Source: Pseudomonas mangiferae (GTDB taxonomy: Bacteria; Pseudomonadota; Gammaproteobacteria; Pseudomonadales; Pseudomonadaceae). Taken from it: a DNA stretch of 64,000 nucleotides. The stretch covers positions 248,001 to 312,000 of the forward strand of contig NZ_VJOY01000004.1 of NCBI RefSeq assembly GCF_007109405.1. Reading direction: 5' to 3'. The position numbers were made by a program, and so were the translations under genes. The notes beneath the pieces are model-generated. The model ran no database searches. It was not told the origin of the DNA and worked only from the letters and a program-made list of their open reading frames with translations. Positions within the stretch are counted from its first letter, which is position 1. Every line of letters begins with the position of its first letter. Shown in pieces: positions 1 to 8,308 of this stretch.

Positions 1-261
1 GATGTTCAAAGGCTTTTTGGGGCGGTGTTATCGGGGGCTGGACAGGAGTTGCCCAAGCCAGGGTTCTGCAGGGCGACGCGCGACCGGCTCGACACGCAGC
101 GAGACCGATCAGGCAGGAGCGCTCGCGTTATCGCCCTGCGGCCCGCTCTGCAGCCTTTGCACACCGGTCTGCGTCGTGGTGACGCACCGGCCACGCGGCT
201 GGCGTGGCTTCTGCATGATGGGCGAACCGACAACCCGTCGGCCGTTGTAAGGAGTGGCGCG

Positions 262-741
262 ATGAAGATCGACTGGGCGGAAGCCCTGCGGGAAAACGTC
301 CATGGGCTCGCCGAGTCGCTGGGCAATCTGCTGGTGGAGACCTTCCACTACCTGGCGCTGTTCGCCATCGGCGGGATCACCGCCTGGGCGGCGGTGCTGG
401 CGTTCCTCGGCATGGTGGAGACCGGGCACATCAGCGTGGATGACATCCTGCTGCTGTTCATCTACCTCGAGCTGGGTGCCATGGTGGGGATCTACTTCAA
501 GACCAACCACATGCCGGTACGCTTCCTCATCTATGTGGCGATCACCGCGCTGACCCGCCTGCTGATCTCCGACGTCTCCCACCACAATCGCCCTGACGCC
601 AGCGTGCTGTATGTGTCAGGGGCTATCCTGCTGCTGGCCCTGGCGGTGCTGGTGGTGCGCTACGCGTCGTCGCGCTTTCCTGCGGCGCCCGGGGAGGCGC
701 GCAAGGCGGTGGCTCCGTCGACGGAGGGAGGCAAGCAGTAA
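262..741 (+). CDS. psiE: PsiE family phosphate-starvation-inducible membrane protein
   Basis: The product is 159 residues with four predicted membrane helices at about 30-52, 58-79, 84-104 and 113-134. The invariant-looking loop after helix 2 contains KTNHMPVRFL, and a charged SDVSHHNR stretch follows helix 3, both as in PsiE. The E. coli gene is induced by phosphate starvation, and the molecular function is unknown. The ATG at 262 is chosen because AAGGAG lies just upstream, although the frame stays open to about position 25. The 261 bases before it hold no convincing gene, and I saw no Pho box. The gene faces the minus-strand gene ending at 787 across a perfect stem-loop. Confidence 0.85.
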   Translation: MKIDWAEALRENVHGLAESLGNLLVETFHYLALFAIGGITAWAAVLAFLGMVETGHISVDDILLLFIYLELGAMVGIYFKTNHMPVRFLIYVAITALTRLLISDVSHHNRPDASVLYVSGAILLLALAVLVVRYASSRFPAAPGEARKAVAPSTEGGKQ

Positions 742-749
742 GAGGACGA

Positions 750-778
750 CTCGCGGCGTACCGGGCGGGCGCCGCGAG
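750..778. terminator. Stem-loop between convergent genes
   Basis: CTCGCGGCG (750-758) pairs perfectly with CGCCGCGAG (770-778) around an 11-base loop. It lies between the end of psiE and the end of the convergent gene at 787. There is no U-tract, so it may be an mRNA-end stabiliser or a weak two-way terminator. Confidence 0.4.
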
Positions 779-786
779 CGGGTCGG

Positions 787-1119
787 TCAGATGCCTACCG
801 CGAGGGCGACGCCGCGGCCGCTGACCCGTCCGGGTTGGCGTACCGCGCGCGGCGTCAGCTGGCCGCCGTGGCTGATGGCCAGGAGCGGCTCGGGGCTGAC
901 GTGGCCTTCGCTCTGGGCAATGGCGTCGCGCACGCTGTCGATGACCCGGCGCAGCCGGCGGGGATCGTTGCGCTGAGCGGCCTTGATCAGCCGGCGGGCG
1001 ACCACGCCCCGGTCGTCGGCCAGGGTCATCTTGATGTCGCCGTCCATGCTCTCCAGGCTGAAATTGACCCGGTAGTGTTCCTGGAATGCTTCGGTAAGCA
1101 GTTGGAATGGGTTGTACAT
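787..1119 (-). CDS. Small DUF3509-like protein, paralogue 1
   Basis: The product is 110 residues and begins MYNPFQLLTEAFQEHYRVNF. A short beta-rich core (RVNFSLESMDGDIKMTL) is followed by a helical segment (RRLRRVIDSVR) and a tail with no recognisable features. It closely resembles the protein at 4001-4291 and matches my recollection of the Pseudomonas-restricted family DUF3509. There is no signal peptide and no membrane helix. The open frame extends upstream to 1362, but the ATG at 1119 aligns exactly with the start of the paralogue. Function is unknown. Two related small proteins flanking an iron-uptake-type operon could share its regulation, but this is inference. Confidence 0.75.
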   Translation of the reverse strand: MYNPFQLLTEAFQEHYRVNFSLESMDGDIKMTLADDRGVVARRLIKAAQRNDPRRLRRVIDSVRDAIAQSEGHVSPEPLLAISHGGQLTPRAVRQPGRVSGRGVALAVGI

Positions 1120-1659
1120 CGCCTGCGTCCTGCAAAAACATGTTCTGGATGGACCGGGCAATGCCGGTCCGGTTCGTGCCGCCGGTCGAGCTACCGCGTG
1201 GCGAAATGTCGCAGCCTCGGCCGGGGCGGGGTATGGCGAACGTCCTGGATATGCCATGGCCGATAGTATCCGAGCCGATTGTGTCGGCTTTGCTGCAAGG
1301 GCCTGGAACGCACATGCGGCTGACGAGCGGTCGGGCCTTGGCCGGCTCTCGTCGGCCGTCATTACTTGCCGCCCCTGGTAAGGGCGTCGACCTCGTTCCT
1401 TTACAAGTACGGAAGAGACGGTCGAGGCGAAGCTCTATTAAACCCCCTGATCCGGATGAACGGGCTACCTTGACCGAGCCCAGGCACGGATCGACCGGGT
1501 GTCCGGGGTTGGTGCGGAAACATATGGTCACAGCCAGTAGTCAGCCCCTGGCAGTAAAGGCTGGCACGGCGATGGCCGCGAATGAGAACATGTCGCGTCC
1601 GCGAGCGGCTCCCGGCTGGCGCGGATGCCGTGTCGTCCGTCCTGCATTCGGAAACCGCC
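1120..1659. other. 540-bp intergenic region without a gene
   Basis: This region lies between divergent genes, so it must hold promoters for both the minus-strand DUF3509-like gene and the plus-strand DUF3649 operon. Open frames here are extensions of neighbouring frames without homology or a ribosome site. I could not recognise a Fur box or another operator by eye. Confidence 0.5.
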
Positions 1660-1953
1660 ATGAGTCAGAACTCTTCGCCCGCCTGGGGCACCGCCTCGCG
1701 GGTGTCCGCCGCCGTCCTCGGTGGTTACGGGCTGTCCTACGCCAGCACCGCCTTCCTCTCCACCTTCCTGCCCATGGCCCGCGCCGACCGGGTCGCGGTG
1801 GCCAGCCTGCTGTGCTTCGCCGTGTACACCGCGGCGGTGATCTATGTCTTCGCCGCCCGCAGCGCCGCCCGCGCCTGGATCGTTTTGCTGGGGATGGGCA
1901 TCCTGCTGGGGCTGGCCACCTGGCTGGCCGGCGACTACGCGGTGCGCCCATGA
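1660..1953 (+). CDS. DUF3649 family small membrane protein (iron-uptake operon)
   Basis: The product is 97 residues with three hydrophobic helices at about 13-37, 43-66 and 70-92. The size, the opening MSQNSSPAWGTASRVSAAVL and the position directly before a PepSY-associated membrane protein fit DUF3649, often labelled an iron uptake protein. The ATG at 1660 is preferred over an upstream in-frame start at 1582, because the extra N-terminus looks like translated non-coding sequence. Its stop overlaps the next start (ATGA at 1950-1953), so translation is coupled. Its exact role is not established. Confidence 0.75.
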   Translation: MSQNSSPAWGTASRVSAAVLGGYGLSYASTAFLSTFLPMARADRVAVASLLCFAVYTAAVIYVFAARSAARAWIVLLGMGILLGLATWLAGDYAVRP

Positions 1954-3482
1954 ACCTGCGGCGCGCCATGGCAGGGCTGCACACCTGGGGCGGGCTGCTG
2001 CCTTCCTGGCTGCTGTTCGTGATCTTCTTCGCCGGCAGCCTGGCCTGCTTCGACAAGGAGCTGGAGCGCTGGATGCGCCCGGACCTGCCGGTCGCCGCCG
2101 AGGCCACGGCTGCCTCGTCCCTCAGCCTCGACCAGGTACGCGACTGGCTGCTGAGCAAGGCGCCGGATGCCCATGCGCTGTACATCCACGGGCCGGCGCC
2201 GCGGCAACCGTTCTGGTGGGCCGGCTACGTGCCCGCCGACGAAGGCGAGTTCCAGAGCTTCGCCCTCGACCCGGTGAGCGGCGCGCCGCTGCAGGAAACC
2301 GTCGGCGGCGCGTTCTTCTTCAGCCTGCACTACGACCTGAACGCCGGCACGCCGGGCCTGTATATCGTGGGGATGGCGGCGATGTTCATGCTGGTGGCGC
2401 TGGTCAGCGGGATCATCATCCACCGGCGCATCTTCAAGGATTTCTTCACCCTGCGACCCGGCGCCAATGGCCAGCGCGCCTGGCTGGACGCCCACAACCT
2501 GTTCGGCGTCACGGGCCTGCCGTTCCACCTGATGATCGCCTACACCGGCCTGGCCATCTTCGTCTCGCTGTACATGCCGGCGGGGGTGCAGACCGCCTAC
2601 CGGGGCGACGCCATGGCCTTCTATGGCGACGCCATGAGCCTGTTCCATCGCGAGGAAACCCATCGCCCGGCGGCCCCGGCGGCGTCCCTCGATGCGTTGC
2701 TGGCGGACGCCCAGACCCGTTGGGGCGGCGCGCAGCCCGGCTGGATCAGCGTGGAACACCCGGCCGACGAGGCCGCGGTGGTGGAATTCCGCCGCGAGGG
2801 CCGCACCCGGGTCTCCGACTATCAGTGGACTCTAGCCTACGACGCCGCCAGCGGCGAACTGCTCCACGAGCAGACGCCCTACGCCGGCGGCTATTACGTC
2901 TACACCTGGCTGAGCGGCCTGCACATGGCTCAGTTCGGCGGCCACTTCGTGCGCTTCTGCTACCTGCTGCTGGGCCTGGCCGGCTGCGCCATGCTGGTGG
3001 GCGGCCTGCGGGTCTGGGTGAGCAAGCGCGAGGCGCGGGGCGGACGCGGCCTGGTGCTGGTGCGGGCGCTGAACGGCGCGGTGGTGGGTGGCCTGCCCCT
3101 GGCGAGCCTGGCGCTGCTCTACGGCAACCGCCTGTTGCCGGCACAGCTGGTGCACCGTGGCCGGGCCGAGACCCTGGTGTTCTTCGGCGCCTGGGCCCTG
3201 GTGGCGGCCTGGGTGGTGTGGCGCCGCCACCGCCTCGGCAATGACCGGCGGATGCTGGCGCTGGGATCGCTGCTGGCCCTGGGCCTGCCGCTGCTGAACC
3301 TGTTGCTCACCCCGGGCAACAGCCTGCTGGCCAGCCTGCCCCGGGGCGACTGGGCCCTGGCGGCCATCGACCTGGCCCTGCTGGTGGTCGGCCTGGCCTG
3401 TGGCCTGCTGGCCCGCCGGCGTCCTGCTGCCGTGCCGGCGCCGCGCCGTGCACGCCGCGATGCACTGGGGGAGGGCGCCTGA
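1950..3482 (+). CDS. PepSY-associated transmembrane protein (PiuB/FegB type)
   Basis: The 510-residue inner-membrane protein opens with MNLRRAMAGLHTWGGLLPSW. The early helix with a conserved histidine is typical of PepSY_TM proteins linked to iron or siderophore uptake, possibly ferric-siderophore reductases. A large periplasmic region follows, then a helix around FFFSLHYDL, HNLFGVTGLPFHLMIAYTG, a second periplasmic domain, and a C-terminal cluster of helices from roughly residue 320 onward. Histidines recur at membrane borders (HYDL, HNLFG, LPFH, GLHMAQF), which suggests haem or metal contact. It is the middle gene of a three-gene unit with ATGA overlaps on both sides. Substrate is unknown. 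Confidence 0.8.
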   Translation: MNLRRAMAGLHTWGGLLPSWLLFVIFFAGSLACFDKELERWMRPDLPVAAEATAASSLSLDQVRDWLLSKAPDAHALYIHGPAPRQPFWWAGYVPADEGEFQSFALDPVSGAPLQETVGGAFFFSLHYDLNAGTPGLYIVGMAAMFMLVALVSGIIIHRRIFKDFFTLRPGANGQRAWLDAHNLFGVTGLPFHLMIAYTGLAIFVSLYMPAGVQTAYRGDAMAFYGDAMSLFHREETHRPAAPAASLDALLADAQTRWGGAQPGWISVEHPADEAAVVEFRREGRTRVSDYQWTLAYDAASGELLHEQTPYAGGYYVYTWLSGLHMAQFGGHFVRFCYLLLGLAGCAMLVGGLRVWVSKREARGGRGLVLVRALNGAVVGGLPLASLALLYGNRLLPAQLVHRGRAETLVFFGAWALVAAWVVWRRHRLGNDRRMLALGSLLALGLPLLNLLLTPGNSLLASLPRGDWALAAIDLALLVVGLACGLLARRRPAAVPAPRRARRDALGEGA

Positions 3483-3802
3483 TGCTGACGGCTTTCGCGT
3501 TCGCCTACCTCGCCGTGCTCGCCCTGTGCCTGGCGATGAACCGGCACCACAAGGCGCTGTTCACCGGCGAGCCCTCGCCGCTGCGCCGCCAGCTGTTGCG
3601 GCTCGTCGCGTTGCCGTTGATGGCGCTGTCCCTGGCGCTGTGCATCCGCGACGCCGACGTCGAGCTGGGCATCCTGTTCTGGCTGGCGCTGCTGATGCTC
3701 GCCACCCTGGCCCTGGTACTGACCCTCGCCTGGCGGCAGCGCTGGGCCATGCCCCTGGCCGGGCTGCTGCTGGTGAGCAGCGCGCTGACTCACCTGGGCT
3801 GA
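3482..3802 (+). CDS. DUF3325 family small membrane protein
   Basis: The 106-residue, three- to four-helix membrane protein starts MLTAFAFAYLAVLALCLAMNRHH. The N-terminal helix followed by NRHHKALF fits DUF3325, which commonly ends DUF3649/PepSY_TM operons. The start overlaps the preceding stop (TGATG). No enzymatic motif is visible. It is probably an accessory subunit of the upstream PepSY_TM protein, inferred from gene order only. Confidence 0.75.
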   Translation: MLTAFAFAYLAVLALCLAMNRHHKALFTGEPSPLRRQLLRLVALPLMALSLALCIRDADVELGILFWLALLMLATLALVLTLAWRQRWAMPLAGLLLVSSALTHLG

Positions 3803-3823
3803 ACCCCAAGCTGCCGCACACAT

Positions 3824-3842
3824 GCGCCCCGCGACGGGGCGC
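3824..3842 (+). terminator. Stem-loop after the DUF3649-PepSY-DUF3325 operon
   Basis: GCGCCCC (3824-3830) pairs perfectly with GGGGCGC (3836-3842) around GCGAC, 21 bases after the DUF3325 stop. No U-tract follows, so termination strength is uncertain. The rest of the 198-base gap to the next gene shows nothing recognisable. Confidence 0.35.
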
Positions 3843-4000
3843 CGGCGGTGTCTGTAACAGGGCGCCCGTGCCCCGAAAGGGCGCACGGCCGGCTGGAACC
3901 GACCTGACCGGCACCGAATGCGACCTCGCGACCGCGTCACCCCGAACCTGGCCCCGGCCTTGCTGGTCATCCGTCGCAGGAAACCCGCAGGTGCCACGCC

Positions 4001-4291
4001 ATGGACAATCCCTTCAAGTACGTCAGCGACTCGTTCAAGGATGAGCTGCGCGTGCATTTCAGCGTCGAACGCCTCGACGGCAGCATCACCCTGACCCTCT
4101 ACGACGACAGCGGGGCCGTCGCCCGGCGTGCCCTCTCCGGCGAGCAGATGGGCGACGAGCACCAGTTGCAGCGGGTGGTCCAGAGCATCCGCTTCGGCCT
4201 GGCCATCGACCGCGGCGACGGCCTGTCCTGCCTGGACGAGCTCAGCCGGCCCGCAGCCAACGAAAGCCCGGCGGCGCCCCGCCGCGCCTGA
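4001..4291 (+). CDS. Small DUF3509-like protein, paralogue 2
   Basis: The product is 96 residues and begins MDNPFKYVSDSFKDELRVHF. It aligns without gaps through the first ~50 residues to the protein at 787-1119: RVHFSVERLDGSITLTLYDD against RVNFSLESMDGDIKMTLADD. Both share a VARR motif and a downstream L-RV--S-R helix. The C-terminal ~30 residues are low-complexity and not shared. Function is unknown. It is encoded alone and converges on the ATPase gene. Confidence 0.75.
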   Translation: MDNPFKYVSDSFKDELRVHFSVERLDGSITLTLYDDSGAVARRALSGEQMGDEHQLQRVVQSIRFGLAIDRGDGLSCLDELSRPAANESPAAPRRA

Positions 4292-4322
4292 GGCGCGCAG
4301 GGCGCCGCGGGCCGCCTTCCGC

Positions 4323-5483
4323 TCAGTCCGGCCAGCGCCAGGGCGGGCCATCCAGGGCGCCCAGGTCCGGGACCTGGGTTTCGCCCAGCACCTTGTCCAG
4401 GCGCAGGGTGTTGCAGCCCGGGTGCTCGGCGAGGGTGGCGATCAGCCGGCTGGCATGGGAGACCACCCACACCTGGGTGTGGGCCGAGGCGGCGATGATC
4501 AGGCGCCCCAGGGCCGGCAGCAGGTCCGGGTGCAGGCTGGTCTCCGGCTCGTTGAGGACCATCAGCGACGGCGGCCGCGGCGTCAGCAGCGCCGCCACCA
4601 GCAGCAGGTAGCGCAGGGTGCCGTCCGACAGCTCGGCGGCCTTCAGCGGGCGCAGCAGGCCGTGCTGGTGCAGCTCCACGGCGAAACGTCCGCCGGCCTG
4701 CCGGTCGATGTGCAGGCGCGCCCCGGGGAAGGCGTCGCTCACCGCGGCATCCAGGGCCGCGCGGTCGCCGATCTCGCGGATGGTCTGCAGGGCGGCCGCC
4801 AGGTCGCGGCCGTCGTGGTGCAGCACCGGCGTGCGGGTGCCCAGCTGCGGTTGGCGTGCCGGGGCGTCGGGGTCGCTGCGGAAATGATCGTAGAAACGCC
4901 AGCCGCGCAGGCGCTCCCGCAAGGCGAAGACCTCCGGGCAGGCCGGGTCGTTGCCTACCTGGTCGAACAGGCTGTCGAAGGCCGGCAGGTGCTGCGCCTG
5001 TACCCGCCAGTCGCGGCCTTCCCGAAGGCGCACCAGCGGCCCGTCGCGTTCCACCAGCAACGCCGCCGGCCGGCACAGCGGTCCGGCCCAGATGGCCTCG
5101 TGCTTCACCTGGGGGTCGAGGGCGAAGGCCGAACTGGAGGGCTCCGGCAGCCCCAGGGCGATGGCGTAGCCGAAGTCCTCCCCGGCGAACCCCAGGCGCA
5201 GCCGCAGGCTTTCCCGGCGCGGCCCGCCCTGGACCGGCACGTCGGCATCGCGCATGCGCCGCGACAGCTGCTCGGGCCCGGCCCAGAACGTGGACTCCAG
5301 GCCGCCTTCCCGGGCCAGCGCGTTGACCACGCCGCCCTGGGCGGTTTCCGCCAGCAGGCGCAGGGCGCGATAGAGGTTGGACTTGCCGCTGCCGTTGGGC
5401 CCGGTGATGACGTTGAGCCGTTCCAGCGGCAGCACCAGGCGGTTGATGGAGCGGTAGTTGCCGACGGCCAGGGCATTCAGCAT
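4323..5483 (-). CDS. AAA family ATPase, SMC/RecF/OLD-like (AAA_21)
   Basis: The 386-residue cytoplasmic ATPase has a Walker A motif GPNGSGKS at residues 28-35, directly after a short N-terminal strand (MLNALAVGNYRSI), as in RecF- and OLD-like proteins. The Walker B region is LMVLNEPETSLHPDL, with the LNEPE variant usual for this class, and a switch histidine is present in VVSHASRL. The signature-like LSDGTLRYL precedes Walker B. There is no TOPRIM or nuclease domain at the C-terminus, so it is a stand-alone predicted ATPase. I see no adjacent nuclease or toxin partner that would make it a defence module. Role is unknown. Confidence 0.8.
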   Translation of the reverse strand: MLNALAVGNYRSINRLVLPLERLNVITGPNGSGKSNLYRALRLLAETAQGGVVNALAREGGLESTFWAGPEQLSRRMRDADVPVQGGPRRESLRLRLGFAGEDFGYAIALGLPEPSSSAFALDPQVKHEAIWAGPLCRPAALLVERDGPLVRLREGRDWRVQAQHLPAFDSLFDQVGNDPACPEVFALRERLRGWRFYDHFRSDPDAPARQPQLGTRTPVLHHDGRDLAAALQTIREIGDRAALDAAVSDAFPGARLHIDRQAGGRFAVELHQHGLLRPLKAAELSDGTLRYLLLVAALLTPRPPSLMVLNEPETSLHPDLLPALGRLIIAASAHTQVWVVSHASRLIATLAEHPGCNTLRLDKVLGETQVPDLGALDGPPWRWPD

Positions 5484-5561
5484 GGAGCGGGTTCCTGGGA
5501 AGCGGGATGGAGCACAGGGAATGCCGCGTCAGCGACGGTCGAGTGAGCGCCGCGACGATGA

Positions 5562-5596
5562 AAGCGGGCGCTGGGCCGACAGGCCGGCGCCCGCTT
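5562..5596 (-). terminator. Perfect 10-bp stem-loop after the small membrane gene
   Basis: AAGCGGGCGC (5562-5571) pairs with GCGCCCGCTT (5587-5596). On the minus strand it lies just after the stop of the gene at 5608-5988, and reading continues as CTTTC. It probably insulates that gene from the ATPase gene downstream. Confidence 0.5.
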
Positions 5597-5607
5597 GCCT
5601 GTACCGC

Positions 5608-5988
5608 TCACGGGCGGGGAAACAGCCGCGGCGACAGGCAGGCGTAGGCCAGCAGCGGGTAGCAGAGGTAGTGCAGGACGAACAGCAGGGTGCCCATGGG
5701 GCCCGGGGCTTCCTGCAGGCGCATCAGCCCCAGCAGGGCCAGGTATAGCACCCCCAGCACGACGCCGTAGAGCAGCACGATTCGCCAGCGCTCGCCGGGA
5801 TGGGGTGCCCTGTGCTCCAGCAGGCGGAAGCCGAACGCCAGTCCGGCTGCCACCAGGGTGGCGATGAACACGGTGGCGAACACCCCGCCCACCCGCACGA
5901 AGGCGCGCAGCAGCAGGTTCGCCAGGACCGCCGCGATCACCCCGGCGAAGGCGTAGCGGGCGAGGGCGGGTGGGGCGTCGCTAGGCAT
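5608..5988 (-). CDS. Hypothetical four-helix membrane protein
   Basis: The product is 126 residues. Hydrophobic segments lie at about 11-31, 34-54, 69-88 and 99-120, separated by short charged loops (RLLEHRAPHPGERWR). There is no signal peptide, lipobox or catalytic motif, and I do not recognise the family. It lies downstream of another short membrane protein (6022-6489) with a 33-base gap, so the two may be co-transcribed. Both follow the alginate operon on the same strand but are separated from it by a 274-base gap, so read-through from algA is possible but unproven. Confidence 0.65.
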   Translation of the reverse strand: MPSDAPPALARYAFAGVIAAVLANLLLRAFVRVGGVFATVFIATLVAAGLAFGFRLLEHRAPHPGERWRIVLLYGVVLGVLYLALLGLMRLQEAPGPMGTLLFVLHYLCYPLLAYACLSPRLFPRP

Positions 5989-6021
5989 GGCGGATCTCCG
6001 GCGAAGGGAACAGGGGAGGGG

Positions 6022-6489
6022 TCAGTCGGCGAAGCGCGCCCGCAGGCGCTCGGCGCGGTATTCCAGGCTGGATGCCCGGTAGCCCGGGCGCAGCGGCGGC
6101 AGCGGCAGGCAGTCGTCCCAGGCCTCGCCGGCGCGCAGGGCGCCGGGCCCGAGGTAGTGGGGCGCATCGTAGGGTGTCTCGGCCAGGTCCAGGTCGTCGC
6201 CGGGGCGGAACGCGCCGACCCGCCAGCCCAATTCCACCAGCGACTCGGCGCTGCCGTTGCGCACCTGCATCAGCAGGGGTCGATCGGCCGGGCAGCGGGG
6301 CGGCGCGGCATAGGCCAGGCGGATGTCCAGCTGGGCCAGGTGCGCGTGCTCCTGGCGCTCCTCCCAGAGGACCCAGGTCGCCACCAGGGCGATCCCGGCC
6401 ACCGCGGCCAGGGAGATCGGCAGCGCCTTGCCCGGGTAGCGCAGCAGCAGGATCAGCCAGGTGATGGCCAGCAGCGGGCCGATCAGCAT
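6022..6489 (-). CDS. Hypothetical membrane-anchored protein
   Basis: The product is 155 residues. Two N-terminal hydrophobic segments (about 2-16 and 23-42) are followed by a soluble region of ~110 residues rich in tryptophan, tyrosine and proline (VELGWRVGAFRPGDDLDL, LPPLRPGYRASSLEYRAERL). The layout suggests a protein anchored by two helices with a periplasmic or cytoplasmic beta domain. I do not recognise the family. It starts 274 bases after the end of algA on the same strand. No function is assigned. Confidence 0.65.
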   Translation of the reverse strand: MLIGPLLAITWLILLLRYPGKALPISLAAVAGIALVATWVLWEERQEHAHLAQLDIRLAYAAPPRCPADRPLLMQVRNGSAESLVELGWRVGAFRPGDDLDLAETPYDAPHYLGPGALRAGEAWDDCLPLPPLRPGYRASSLEYRAERLRARFAD

Positions 6490-6763
6490 GGGCGGGACGG
6501 GGAGCGGGACGGCATGGCGCGACCTCGTGGAAACGGGTCGTTCATCCTAGGGGCTGTGGCACCGGCCGTCGAGCCGGGACGGGAGCACAGGCCTGCCGCG
6601 GCGTTGCCACCGGCGTGCGATGCGAAAGGGATGGGGACGCTGGACGCCCCGCAACCGCCGCTGGTACGACGGTCGCGATGCCTCGATGGGGGAGAGGCGG
6701 GCGCGGGGTGGAGTCGCCGCGGCCGGCCTCGCGCGGCTGCGCGCTGCCGGGCCGGCGCAGGCC

Positions 6764-8227
6764 TCAGCGGGAGGCGGCGGGGGTCGGCACGCGGGTCGGC
6801 TCCGGGGTGTCGGAGCTGCTGCGGCCGTAGACGTCTTCCAGGCGCTCGATGTCGTCCTCGCCCAGGTAGCTGCCGGACTGCACCTCGATGATTTCCAGCG
6901 GGATCTTGCCGGGGTTGGTCAGGCGGTGCACCGCCGTCATCGGGATGTAGGTCGACTGGTTCTCGGTGAGCAGGAAGGTGCGGTCGTCGCAGGTCACCTG
7001 GGCGGTGCCGGAGACCACGATCCAGTGCTCGGCGCGGTGGTGGTGCATCTGCAGGGACAGCTGCGCGCCCGGCTTGACGGTGATGTGCTTGACCTGGAAG
7101 CGGCCGCCCATGTCCACCGAGTCGTAGGAGCCCCACGGACGGTACACGGCGCAGTGGTTCTGGGTCTCCGGACGGCCTTCCTTGTCCAGCTCGTTGACCA
7201 TCTTCTTGACGTCCTGCACGTGGTCCTTGTGGGCCACCATCATGGCGTCCTTGGTCTCCACCACGACGATATCGTCCAGGCCGATCACCGAGACCAGCTT
7301 GCCGTTGCCATGGACCAGGCAGTTGCGGCTGTTGTGGACCATCACGTCGCCCTTGGTGACGTTGCCGTCCTCGTCCTTGTCGTGCACTTCCCAGATGGAC
7401 GACCAACTGCCGACGTCGTTCCAGCCGGCGGTGAGGGGCACCACGCAGGCGCGCTCGGTCTTCTCCATTACCGCGTAGTCGATGGAGTTGTCCGGGCAGC
7501 AGGCGAAGGTGGCCGGGTCGATGCTGATCTGGTTGTCGGTGTGGCTGCTGCGCTCCAGGGCCAGCAGGCAGTTGTCGTAGATGTCGGCGTCGTGGCGCTT
7601 GAGCTCGTCGAGGAAGCGGCTGGCGCGGAACATGAACATGCCGCTGTTCCAGAAGTAGTCGCCGGAAGCCACGTACTCGGCAGCGCGCTCGGCATCGGGT
7701 TTCTCGACGAAGCGCTCGACCCGGCTGACGCCTTCCGGCAGACCTTCGACGCCGTCGCGGGCGCGGATGTAGCCATAGCCGGTCTCCGGCTTGCGGGCCG
7801 GGACGCCGAACAGCACCAGCTCGCCCCGCTCGGCGGCCTGGGCAGCCAGCTCCAGGGCCTGGTGCAGGGCGCCTTGGTCGTCCAGCACGTGGTCGGCCGG
7901 CAGGACCAGCATCAGTTCGTCGCGGCCTTCGGCCATCAGCTGCATGGCGGCGATGGCCACCGCCGGCGCGGTGTTGCGGCCGAACGGCTCGAACAACAGC
8001 ATCTGCGCCTTCAGCTCCAGCTGGTCGAGCTGCTCCTGGACGATGAAGCGGTGTTCCTGGTTGGCCACCAGCACCGGCGGCTGCATGCCTTCGACGTTCA
8101 GGCGCTGCAGGGTCTGCTGGAACAGAGTCTGGTCGCCGGTGAGGGCGAGGAACTGCTTGGGAAACTGTTTGCGCGAAAGGGGCCAGAGGCGCGAACCGCT
8201 GCCGCCGGAAAGGATCACTGGAATCAT
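6764..8227 (-). CDS. algA: Bifunctional mannose-6-P isomerase / mannose-1-P guanylyltransferase AlgA
   Basis: The 487-residue protein catalyses the first and third steps of GDP-mannose synthesis, fructose-6-P to mannose-6-P and mannose-1-P plus GTP to GDP-mannose. The N-terminal nucleotidyltransferase signature GGSGSRLWPLSR starts at residue 8, followed by FEPFGRNTAPAVA and FVEKPD. The C-terminal isomerase is a cupin with QMHHHRAEHW metal ligands. It is the last gene of the alginate operon, as in P. aeruginosa. A PslB/WbpW paralogue could look alike, but the operon position decides. Two strong hairpins lie in the 81-base gap after algF. Confidence 0.97.
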   Translation of the reverse strand: MIPVILSGGSGSRLWPLSRKQFPKQFLALTGDQTLFQQTLQRLNVEGMQPPVLVANQEHRFIVQEQLDQLELKAQMLLFEPFGRNTAPAVAIAAMQLMAEGRDELMLVLPADHVLDDQGALHQALELAAQAAERGELVLFGVPARKPETGYGYIRARDGVEGLPEGVSRVERFVEKPDAERAAEYVASGDYFWNSGMFMFRASRFLDELKRHDADIYDNCLLALERSSHTDNQISIDPATFACCPDNSIDYAVMEKTERACVVPLTAGWNDVGSWSSIWEVHDKDEDGNVTKGDVMVHNSRNCLVHGNGKLVSVIGLDDIVVVETKDAMMVAHKDHVQDVKKMVNELDKEGRPETQNHCAVYRPWGSYDSVDMGGRFQVKHITVKPGAQLSLQMHHHRAEHWIVVSGTAQVTCDDRTFLLTENQSTYIPMTAVHRLTNPGKIPLEIIEVQSGSYLGEDDIERLEDVYGRSSSDTPEPTRVPTPAASR

Positions 8228-8247
8228 GCTGCTTCTCCCTGAATGAG

Positions 8248-8300
8248 GCCGCGCGACGCGCGGCGCTGTGCACTATCAGTGCCCGGCCGGGGGGCCGGGC
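8248..8300 (-). promoter_or_regulatory. Paired hairpins in the algF-algA gap
   Basis: GCCGCGC (8248-8254) pairs with GCGCGGC (8258-8264), and GCCCGGCC (8281-8288) pairs with GGCCGGGC (8293-8300). Both are perfect and sit back to back in the 81-base space between algF and algA. They lack U-tracts, so attenuation or RNA processing that sets the AlgA level is more likely than full termination. Confidence 0.45.
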
Positions 8301-8308
8301 GTTCGCTG

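Noticed and set aside
1107-1949. Extension of the PepSY-domain frame upstream to 1107
   Set aside because: The true N-terminus MNLRRAMAGLHTW with ATGA coupling at 1950 is clear. The upstream part overlaps DUF3649 in another frame.
3850-3885. Second GC-rich stem-loop after the DUF3325 gene
   Set aside because: The pairing is imperfect, there is no U-tract, and GC-rich background easily yields such stems.
4323-6489. ATPase plus membrane proteins as a possible phage-defence module
   Set aside because: The ATPase has no nuclease or toxin partner, the genes are separated by a terminator, and no mobile-element signs are nearby.
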